Below, one piece after another: positions 17,749 through 24,545 of a stretch of 64,000 bases of DNA. The DNA is from an uncultured Planctomycetales bacterium (lineage in GTDB: Bacteria; Planctomycetota; Planctomycetia; Pirellulales; S012-138), in the NCBI GenBank assembly GCA_937982665.1, contig CALJLD010000004.1, positions 14,344 through 78,343 on the forward strand, given 5' to 3'. The stretch's first letter is position 1. Each line of letters starts with the position of its first letter. Below the pieces are notes generated by a model. The model did no database searches. It had not been told where the DNA came from and saw only the letters and a list, made by a program, of their open reading frames with translations. A program made the translations under genes and the position numbers.

Positions 17749-18111
17749 CACAACATGCTCTCCGCCTGCTGGCGGCAGTTCCTGGCCGCCTTGGGTTCAC
17801 CTTCGTGGCGAGTTCCCTCCGAGTTGATTTGCAGACTCGCACGAAAGCTGCGCAATGGGCAAGAGCTGTTCTCATGCTTTCACTTGGTGCCCAAATCCTT
17901 CATGCCCCCACCCGAATTCGGCCCTTTCGTGTCGTAGAAATCCGACAAATTGGTAAGCGTTGATGGTCTGAAGGAGACAATTTGAGAATCGCGAATCCCG
18001 GCTCCTGATTCTTGAACTCGCCAGCCGAAGTGGGCGTATTATTCAGTGGCGTGCGAATTCAACGGACGGTCTGACTTGACCTTTCGTACCTGTTCTTTTG
18101 GGGGATCTTAC
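17749..18111. other. Intergenic region upstream of the haloperoxidase gene
   Basis: About 360 bases. A short hairpin CCGCC-TGCT-GGCGG (about 17762-17775) lies just after the FkbM gene but has no T-run. A TTGAAC (18012) and TATTAT (18037) pair upstream of the next gene has a 19-base spacer, which is poor. Open frames here are short and unlike any family I know. Confidence 0.45.
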
Positions 18112-19665
18112 GTGAGCGTATCTCAACTCCGCATCGGCCTGCTGCTGGTGCTCATCTGCTGTCCTTTCGGTCTGATACTCAGCGCGCAAGATGCGAAGAG
18201 CAACTCGCAAGACAGCGCTGCTCAAGACAACGCGCAACAGGACGAGAAACCGTTGCATGCGTTCTTGGGCATTGAAGATCAGTCTGGTGTTTCGTTGGCT
18301 TATGTCTGGCTGGATATTGCTGAAGAAGCAACGGCTCGCGAAGTGGAATTGAACGCAGCGCGGCCGACGATTATCGCCCGCACGTTGGCAATTTGGGCGA
18401 CAGGCATGTTTGATGCCTGGGCCGCTTACGATGAGCATGCCATCGGTTCGCGGCACGGCGATGAATTCCGTCGACCGAAGTCAGAACACACGCTGGAAAA
18501 CAAACAGAAGGCCATTAGCTATTCCTCGTATCACACGTTGGCCTTCGTCTATCCGGAGTCGCAAGAGTATCTGGCCAGCGAGATGCGACGGCTGGGCTTT
18601 GATCCCGAGTTGGTCTCGACCGACACGACCACGCCGGAAGGGATTGGCTATGTGACCGCTCAAACGCTGATTGAATATCACAAGCATGACGGCGCCAACC
18701 AACTTGGCGATGAGCCTGGTTCCAATGGAGTGCCCTATTCGGATTACACCTACTATCAGCCGGTGAATCCTCCGGATCAGATTCTGGATGTCGATCGTTG
18801 GCAGCCGATTGAGTTCACGCTGAACGATGGCAGCAAAGTCACGCCCGGCTTCCTGACGCCGCATTGGTACCGCGTGAAGACGTTCGCACTGGAATCGCCG
18901 GATCAATTCCGCCCGGAACCGCCTCCGACGACCAAGACCGACGAAGAATGGCTCAAGCGCGAAACGGATCAGGCGTTGGAATACAACGCAACGCTGACCA
19001 AGAAGCAAAAGGCAATGGTTGAGTTCATGCGGGATGGACCGCGCTCCACCGGCCAAAGCGGTCACTGGCTGCGGTTCGCGCAGGATGTTTCCCGTCGCGA
19101 TAAGCACAACATCGATCAAGACGTCAAGCTGTACTTTGTGGTGGCCAACGTGGCGCACGATGCCTTCGTCTCCTGCTGGGAAACCAAGCGCTACTACGAT
19201 TCGTCGCGTCCGTGGACATTGATCCACCATTACTACAAAGGCAAAGAGATCACCGGTTGGGCCGGCCCTGATGGCGGCACCCGCAAGATGATGGGCGAAG
19301 AATGGCACCCCTATTCGCCGCACGCGTTTGTCACGCCGCCATTCCCCGGCTACACCAGCGGTCACGCCACAGTGAGCGGAGCTTGCTCGAAAGCGATCGA
19401 ACTGTTCACCGGTTCTGATGAGTTTGGCTTCATGGAACGTCGCGCGCATTGTGCACTCACCGAGAACACGTCCGGTGAGATGATGGATTTGGATCTGCCC
19501 ACGTGGAGTTCCGTGGCCGAACTCGCCGCGCTGTCGCGTGCTCTCGGCGGTTACCACATCCCCGTCGATAACAATGTCGGCTTGCGAGTCGGTCGGGAGA
19601 TCGCCGAATGGAGCTGGCCGAAGTATCAGAAGTACTTCGACGGCACGGCGATGGTGAAAGACTAA
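18112..19665 (+). CDS. Secreted vanadium-dependent haloperoxidase / PAP2-superfamily protein
   Basis: A 517-residue protein with a signal peptide (about 1-24, to LILSAQD) and a short AQD/Asn-rich segment. The vanadate/phosphate-binding triad typical of vanadium haloperoxidases and acid phosphatases is complete: K359-x6-R366-P367, then S416-G417-H418 (in GYTSGHATVSG; the family usually has PSGH), then S-R-x5-H482-x3-D486 (SRALGGYHIPVDN). Relatives oxidise halides with peroxide or dephosphorylate; the sequence alone does not decide between these. The GTG at 18112 follows GGGGGAT by six bases and starts directly at the signal peptide; an in-frame GTG at 18046 adds 22 non-conserved residues. A hairpin terminator lies just downstream. 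Confidence 0.87.
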   Translation: MSVSQLRIGLLLVLICCPFGLILSAQDAKSNSQDSAAQDNAQQDEKPLHAFLGIEDQSGVSLAYVWLDIAEEATAREVELNAARPTIIARTLAIWATGMFDAWAAYDEHAIGSRHGDEFRRPKSEHTLENKQKAISYSSYHTLAFVYPESQEYLASEMRRLGFDPELVSTDTTTPEGIGYVTAQTLIEYHKHDGANQLGDEPGSNGVPYSDYTYYQPVNPPDQILDVDRWQPIEFTLNDGSKVTPGFLTPHWYRVKTFALESPDQFRPEPPPTTKTDEEWLKRETDQALEYNATLTKKQKAMVEFMRDGPRSTGQSGHWLRFAQDVSRRDKHNIDQDVKLYFVVANVAHDAFVSCWETKRYYDSSRPWTLIHHYYKGKEITGWAGPDGGTRKMMGEEWHPYSPHAFVTPPFPGYTSGHATVSGACSKAIELFTGSDEFGFMERRAHCALTENTSGEMMDLDLPTWSSVAELAALSRALGGYHIPVDNNVGLRVGREIAEWSWPKYQKYFDGTAMVKD

Positions 19666-19693
19666 AGAACGAGCCGTGCGCAACCAACCAACG

Positions 19694-19727
19694 AGGCCCG
19701 TCGTGCGATACGGCGGGCCTTGTTTGT
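19694..19727 (+). terminator. Rho-independent-like terminator after the haloperoxidase gene
   Basis: Stem AGGCCCG (19694-19700) pairs with CGGGCCT (19714-19720) over a 13-base loop and is followed by TGTTTGT. It sits 28 bases after the stop codon. The T-run is short, so strength is uncertain. Confidence 0.6.
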
Positions 19728-19800
19728 ATCTGCGGTATGTCAAGCAAATGATGAACGCTTAGACGACGTATAGTTGCCGCTGATCGTGCCTCTTGCTGCG

Positions 19801-19823
19801 CCAAGTTTGGCGAGCAAACTTGG
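19801..19823. repeat. Perfect 9-bp hairpin CCAAGTTTG-GCGAG-CAAACTTGG
   Basis: CCAAGTTTG (19801-19809) and CAAACTTGG (19815-19823) are perfect reverse complements around a five-base loop. It lacks a T-run and lies between the terminator after the haloperoxidase gene and egtB. It may be one copy of a genome-wide repeat. Confidence 0.65.
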
Positions 19824-19835
19824 CTACCCGGTATT

Positions 19836-19882
19836 CTAGCCTCTGGTCTCCAGCCCCTAGCCTCTACTCTTCCCTAGCCTCG
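19836..19882. repeat. Three CTAGCCTC direct repeats in a pyrimidine tract
   Basis: CTAGCCTCT at 19836 and 19857 and CTAGCCTCG at 19874 lie in a C/T-rich stretch that extends to about 19915. Spacing is 21 and 17 bases. It is upstream of egtB by about 145 bases. No coding potential is seen. Confidence 0.5.
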
Positions 19883-20026
19883 ACTCCGCCGTTTACCGCC
19901 TCTCCCCGATTTGACGCTTTGAAGCCAAGCTGCTAGGGTCAATCCAACTTTCGTGCATCCAGCTTGCCTCGCTTATCGAACGTCGGGTGTGCAGACAATT
20001 CACGCCCGGCTCGTGCTAATTTATTC

Positions 20027-21349
20027 ATGTCGACAACTACGGCGGCTGCCGATCTTGCGTCTCGCGTTCATGGCCTTCTTTCGCGGTTTCAAGCGGTCCG
20101 ATCCTGGTCAGATCGCATTGTCCAGCCGCTGGAGCCGGAAGATTGTGTGATTCAGTCGATGCCGGACGTGAGTCCCACGCGTTGGCACCTGGCTCATACA
20201 ACGTGGTTTTTTGAGACGTTTGTCGTCAAGCCGCGGCTCGCTGACTACAAGCCATTTGACGAAGCGTACGAGTACCTCTTTAACTCGTATTACAACACCG
20301 TGGGCAAGCAGTTCCCGCGCGCGGAACGCGGATTCCTTTCACGGCCGACTGTGGCCGAAGTCCTGGAGTACCGGCGCCACGTTGACGCGCGCGTTCAGGA
20401 GATTTTGCAAGCCGCCGCTGATGCCGAAGCCGAGGACGCGGACATTGAACAGCTGTTTCGCGTGATTGAATTGGGCATCCATCATGAGCAGCAGCATCAA
20501 GAACTGATGCTCACCGACATCAAGCATGTCTTTTCGCGCAATCCCATTTGGCCGGCGTACCGTGAACACACCAACGGGGACGCGGCGGCGGCATGCGAAC
20601 TCGCCTGGCATGGCTATGAGGAAGGCATTCGAAGAATTGGACACGATGCATCAACCGGCGGCTTCGCGTTTGATAACGAATCACCGCGGCATCGGCAGTT
20701 TGTGCATTCGTTTGAGTTGGCCAATCGGCTGACGACCAACGGCGAGTTTCTCGCCTTTATCGAAGACGGCGGCTACAAAGATCCGCAATGGTGGCTGTCC
20801 GCCGGTTGGAGCTTTGTGCAAAACGAAAGCTGGCAAGCCCCGCTGTATTGGCTGCAGCAGCCCGACGGTTGGCGGGAGTTCACGCTGAGCGGTCTGCGCA
20901 AGTTGGATTTGCACGCGCCCGTTTGTCATGTGAGTTACTTTGAGGCGGATGCCTTCGCCCGCTGGTCCCAGGCGCGATTGCCAACGGAAGCCGAATGGGA
21001 AGTGGCCGCCGAGAACGCTGAAACAACCGGATCAGGCGAGTTTCAGGGTAACCTGGCGGAAGCTGAGAGTTTTCATCCACAAGCCTGCGGAGTTGCCGCG
21101 GAGAATCTCCCTAGCCAGCTTTTCGGCGATGTTTGGGAGTGGACCTCCAGCGCGTACTCCGCTTATCCCGGATATGCCCCGCCGCCGGGTGCGTTGGGTG
21201 AGTACAACGGAAAGTTCATGTGCAACCAATATGTGCTGCGAGGGGGCTCCTGTGTGACGCCGGCCAGCCACGTCAGGGCGACTTACCGCAACTTCTTCCC
21301 GCCCGAGGCGCGTTGGCAGTTCAGCGGGATTCGGCTTGCCCGGTCCTGA
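20027..21349 (+). CDS. egtB: Ergothioneine biosynthesis sulfoxide synthase EgtB
   Basis: A 440-residue non-haem iron enzyme that joins a sulfur donor to hercynine with oxygen. It has an N-terminal DinB-like domain and a C-terminal FGE-sulfatase (C-type lectin-like) domain. The iron triad fits H57 ([11 protein letters not shown]), H153 and H157 ([13 protein letters not shown]). The C-terminal half has [51 protein letters not shown] and [10 protein letters not shown]. The ATG at 20027 is preferred to a TTG at 19964 because the family N-terminus starts there. No egtD methyltransferase or other ergothioneine gene is adjacent, so the rest of the pathway must lie elsewhere. The thiol donor (cysteine or gamma-glutamylcysteine) is not determined. 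Confidence 0.94.
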   Translation: MSTTTAAADLASRVHGLLSRFQAVRSWSDRIVQPLEPEDCVIQSMPDVSPTRWHLAHTTWFFETFVVKPRLADYKPFDEAYEYLFNSYYNTVGKQFPRAERGFLSRPTVAEVLEYRRHVDARVQEILQAAADAEAEDADIEQLFRVIELGIHHEQQHQELMLTDIKHVFSRNPIWPAYREHTNGDAAAACELAWHGYEEGIRRIGHDASTGGFAFDNESPRHRQFVHSFELANRLTTNGEFLAFIEDGGYKDPQWWLSAGWSFVQNESWQAPLYWLQQPDGWREFTLSGLRKLDLHAPVCHVSYFEADAFARWSQARLPTEAEWEVAAENAETTGSGEFQGNLAEAESFHPQACGVAAENLPSQLFGDVWEWTSSAYSAYPGYAPPPGALGEYNGKFMCNQYVLRGGSCVTPASHVRATYRNFFPPEARWQFSGIRLARS

Positions 21350-21481
21350 AACAGGTCAGCGGTTAAGACTTTGCGGCGTGGCAATATCGCGGAAACTCGC
21401 TTGTGCCTATGATGGGGTTGCGTTTCACGCGATCTAGTCGATGGTGCCCAGCGTTGTTTGCAGAGCTACCGATCACCCACC

Positions 21482-21551
21482 GTCATTCCCGCGCAGGCGG
21501 GAATCCAGGGTGAAACGTTGCGCGCTGGATTCCCGCCTGCACCATAATGAC
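21482..21551. repeat. Dispersed inverted repeat, GTCATTCCCGCGCAGGCGGG family (copy 3)
   Basis: The left arm (21482-21508) is intact. The right arm (21525-21551) starts CTGGATTCCCGCCTGC but GCGGG is replaced by ACCATA before ATGAC, so the outer end of the hairpin is damaged. It lies between egtB and hisG, about 40 bases upstream of the hisG start. Confidence 0.72.
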
Positions 21552-21590
21552 GAAAGAAAAGAAAACTAAGTTCCTTCACTACGCGGCGAG

Positions 21591-22442
21591 ATGAATACTT
21601 TTCGAATTGGCATCCCCAGCAAAGGTCGACTGGCGGACGCGGCATGCAGCCTGCTCAATGAAGCAGGGCTGAGTTTTCGTCGGCAAGATCGCAGTCTCTT
21701 CGCGCGATGCCGTGATACCAACGTGGAGATTACTTTCCTGCGGACGGACGACATTCCCGTCCTTTGTGCCGAAGGCGCAATTGACTTGGGAATCACCGGC
21801 AGTGACCTGGTTGCCGAAGCTACTGTTGAGGTCAAGACACGTCTGCCGCTGGGAATTGGGAAATGCCGTTTGGCGATTTGTGTTCCCGAAGACAGCCCTG
21901 AAGGCGGCGTTGGTCAGTTGGGTGGCAAGCGCGTGGCGACGAGTTTTCCGCGCGTGACGGAGAAGTTCTTGCGGGACAACGGCGTGGAGGCTCACCTGGT
22001 TCCGCTGTCCGGCAGTGTGGAAGTGATGATCTCGCTGGGTGTGGCGGACGCCATTGTGGATCTTGTCGAGACCGGCAGCACGTTGGCCGCCAATCGATTG
22101 CGAATTCTGCAAGACGTCGGCAAGTACGAGACCGTCTTGATTCAGAACAATCGCCGTCGCGAGCCGGAACTCGCAGACAAGATTGTTCGTCGCGTTGAAG
22201 GCGTCGTCATCGCAAGAAGCTATTCGCTGTTGGAATACAATGTGCCCAGGGCAAAGCTGGCCGAAGCCGAAGAGATTACGCCCGGCTTTAATTCGCCGAC
22301 GGTCAGCTCGCTGGAAGATTCTGATTGGTGCGCTGTCCGCGCGATGGTCAAGCGCGGAGATGTAATCGAGATCATGGAGAAGCTCGAACAGCTCGGCGCG
22401 TCGGCCATTCTGGAAACGCAAATTCGCAATTGCCGGCTATAG
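21591..22442 (+). CDS. hisG: ATP phosphoribosyltransferase HisG (long form)
   Basis: A 283-residue enzyme for the first step of histidine synthesis: ATP plus PRPP to phosphoribosyl-ATP. Seen: IGIPSKGRLADAACSLLNEA at the N-terminus, IDLGITGSDLVAEA, the PRPP-binding loop E160-T-G-S-T164 (DLVETGSTLAANRL), and a C-terminal regulatory ACT-like domain (SSLEDSDWCAVRAMVKRGDV) as in long-form HisG, so feedback by histidine and no need for HisZ are expected. ATG at 21591. No other his gene is in the window. The gene ends 27 bases from the convergent UbiB-type kinase gene. Confidence 0.96.
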   Translation: MNTFRIGIPSKGRLADAACSLLNEAGLSFRRQDRSLFARCRDTNVEITFLRTDDIPVLCAEGAIDLGITGSDLVAEATVEVKTRLPLGIGKCRLAICVPEDSPEGGVGQLGGKRVATSFPRVTEKFLRDNGVEAHLVPLSGSVEVMISLGVADAIVDLVETGSTLAANRLRILQDVGKYETVLIQNNRRREPELADKIVRRVEGVVIARSYSLLEYNVPRAKLAEAEEITPGFNSPTVSSLEDSDWCAVRAMVKRGDVIEIMEKLEQLGASAILETQIRNCRL

Positions 22443-22469
22443 GAAACCGACCGGCGCAACGGCCGCGCC

Positions 22470-24341
22470 CTAATCGCGACGGTTCAATCGCCCTGAACTG
22501 CGGAAGGCCCAGAGCAGGCGGATCCCCAGCATCAAGCTGATGATGCATCCGGAAAGACCCAGGATGGAAACGCCGCGGAAAAGCGGCGGGGCTTGCAGAC
22601 TGAGCATCACGGAACTGCCCAGAAAAAGCGCGCTGGCCATCAATCCCAACACCAGCCGATTGACCGAAGGCTCCAAGCCGCGGTGATCCAGATGGACGTT
22701 GAACTTTCCGGTTTGGATTTGTTCAAAGAGTTCGATGATTCCGCCTGGCAGCGTTTCCGCCAGGCGTTCGACATCGATCAGCACCCGCCGCAACTTTCGC
22801 AACTTGCGGCCAGGCGATAGCCGTCGCCAAATCAACTTGCGGCGATAAGGCGCCAGCACTTCGCCGAGACTGAATTTTGGACTGACCAACTTTGCGGTGC
22901 CGTCCAACATGACAAGCACTTTCAGCAACACGCCAAGCCTGGCCGGAAAGCGGATGTGGAACCTGCGCACCAGTGATGTGAATTCATTGACCGCTCCGGC
23001 AAAGTCAAACTCATCCAACGGCTGATTGGCGTAATGCGCCATAAAGTCGGCAACGTCCAGCGTCAACTCTGCCCGGTCGACGTCGGCCGGCACTTCGCTC
23101 ACGCGATGGATCAACGTTGTCATCCGCATTGCATCTTGATCGGCAATTGCCAACAACATCTCTTCGGCCGATTCGCGCAATTGCTCATCAATGTGCCCCA
23201 CCATTCCGCAATCCAACAGGCCGATGACATTACCCTCCAGCAGGAGAATGTTGCCTGGATGCGGATCGGCATGATAGAAGCCGTGCCGGAAGATCATCTC
23301 CAGAAAGACTTCAACACCGGCCTTGGCGATCTCCTCTTTATCCTGAGCGGAAAAAGTTGGAGTGTTTGGTTGGGCGGAGTTATTAGCAGAGTTATTACCG
23401 GAGCTTTGGGCAGAGCCATTAACGCGGTTGCTTGGCGAAGATTTCGCCGGCCGGTCCTGCGCGGTGTTGTCCTGCCCGGCGTTGTCCTTCGCGCTGTCCT
23501 TTTCGAGATTGTTCTCAAAAGCGTCGGCCAAGGAGGCGTCTAGCGAATTGTCTTGAGCATCATCGCCACCGTGCGCGAGCTCGGACAGCTTCACACCATC
23601 GAGCCAATCCATGACTAAAACGCATGTCGTTGAGAATTGCTCAAACGGCGCGGGGATTCGCACGTACTTGTGTCGTGAGAAGTTCGCACCGAATCGCTCG
23701 AGGTTTCGCAATTCACGGCGGAAGTCCAGCTCGTGCATCAAAGTGCGGCGAACCTCCTCCATGGTTTCCGTGGGACGGTAGTTCTGCAACTCCGGCACAT
23801 GTTCCATCAGTTGTGCGAAGCCTGCGAGGATGTCCAGGTCTACGCGAAACTTCTTCTCAATGCCGTGGTGCCGAACCTTGACTACGACATCTTCACCTGT
23901 GGCCAACTTCGCCCTGTGGACCTGTCCAATGGATGCCGATGCGATCGGGATTTCGTCAAACCGCTGAAAGACTTCCTCAAGTGGCTTCTGCAATTCGCGT
24001 TCGACTGTTTCGCGGATGACCTCAAACCGCTCGCGCGGCGCATCATCCTGGAGTTTCTCCAACTCGCTTGCGACCTCGTGACCTACAAGGTCAGGGCGGG
24101 TGCTGAGGATCTGCCCCAGTTTGATAAATGTTGGCCCCAACTCAGTCAGCGCAAGCCGGATGCGTGCTTCTGGTTTGTGATGGGCCAGACCCAGACCTTC
24201 CCGCTTGCGAAACAGCTTTCGCGGAAACTCAAGGTCCAACCGGCTCGCCCAATTCGCCAGCCCGTACTTGCTCAAAATCGAAAGCACTTCAACCGACCGG
24301 TTGAGGTTTCGATAGAGCTGCGGGATGCGCGCGAGTTTCAT
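22470..24341 (-). CDS. UbiB/AarF (ABC1/ADCK) family protein kinase-like ATPase
   Basis: A 623-residue membrane-associated member of the atypical kinase family linked to isoprenoid-quinone biology. Seen: the family-specific KxGQ motif (K74-L-G-Q77 in TFIKLGQILSTRPDL), Ala-rich nucleotide loop PIASASIGQVHRAKL (132-146), VVVKVRHHGI, catalytic HADPHPGN (357-364) and DCGM (377-380), then two C-terminal membrane segments. An insert at about 258-332 rich in Asp, Asn, Ser, Ala and Gln interrupts the kinase domain between VMDWLDGVKLSEL and the helix before HADPHPGN. ATG at 24341 fits the usual N-terminus (LARIPQLYRNLNR). It is divergent from recQ. The quinone link is from family knowledge, not from neighbours. 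Confidence 0.92.
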   Translation of the reverse strand: MKLARIPQLYRNLNRSVEVLSILSKYGLANWASRLDLEFPRKLFRKREGLGLAHHKPEARIRLALTELGPTFIKLGQILSTRPDLVGHEVASELEKLQDDAPRERFEVIRETVERELQKPLEEVFQRFDEIPIASASIGQVHRAKLATGEDVVVKVRHHGIEKKFRVDLDILAGFAQLMEHVPELQNYRPTETMEEVRRTLMHELDFRRELRNLERFGANFSRHKYVRIPAPFEQFSTTCVLVMDWLDGVKLSELAHGGDDAQDNSLDASLADAFENNLEKDSAKDNAGQDNTAQDRPAKSSPSNRVNGSAQSSGNNSANNSAQPNTPTFSAQDKEEIAKAGVEVFLEMIFRHGFYHADPHPGNILLLEGNVIGLLDCGMVGHIDEQLRESAEEMLLAIADQDAMRMTTLIHRVSEVPADVDRAELTLDVADFMAHYANQPLDEFDFAGAVNEFTSLVRRFHIRFPARLGVLLKVLVMLDGTAKLVSPKFSLGEVLAPYRRKLIWRRLSPGRKLRKLRRVLIDVERLAETLPGGIIELFEQIQTGKFNVHLDHRGLEPSVNRLVLGLMASALFLGSSVMLSLQAPPLFRGVSILGLSGCIISLMLGIRLLWAFRSSGRLNRRD

Positions 24342-24466
24342 TGGGGGAGAATTAGAAGGCCATCTTGCAAAAACAACACCAGACAAGGTTCTGTCATACA
24401 TCAACTGTACTCTTGGCACTTTGTCGGGACCAGTTTCGGCTCCGTGGTTCCAGGTCGCGGAATCGC

Positions 24467-24472
24467 TATAAT
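24467..24472 (+). promoter_or_regulatory. Candidate -10 element (TATAAT) of recQ
   Basis: A perfect TATAAT lies 73 bases upstream of the recQ ATG at 24546, in the gap divergent to the UbiB-type kinase gene. No good -35 hexamer is found 16-18 bases before it (GTGGTT/TGGTTC). Its position argues against using the in-frame ATG at 24471 as the recQ start. Confidence 0.35.
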
Positions 24473-24545
24473 GCGACCAATCGCGGCATGTCGGCGCAAA
24501 GTTCCAGTTACATGGCCGTTTTTGCTCCAACTCATCTCCGCTCCC

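Noticed and set aside
15482..17751. Long minus-strand open frame opposite the HEAT-repeat and FkbM genes
   Set aside because: Both plus-strand genes have clear families; the antisense translation has no recognisable motif.
23733..24545. In-frame extension upstream of the recQ ATG
   Set aside because: It overlaps the 5' half of the UbiB-type kinase gene on the other strand, which is well conserved, and the translation has no RecQ homology.
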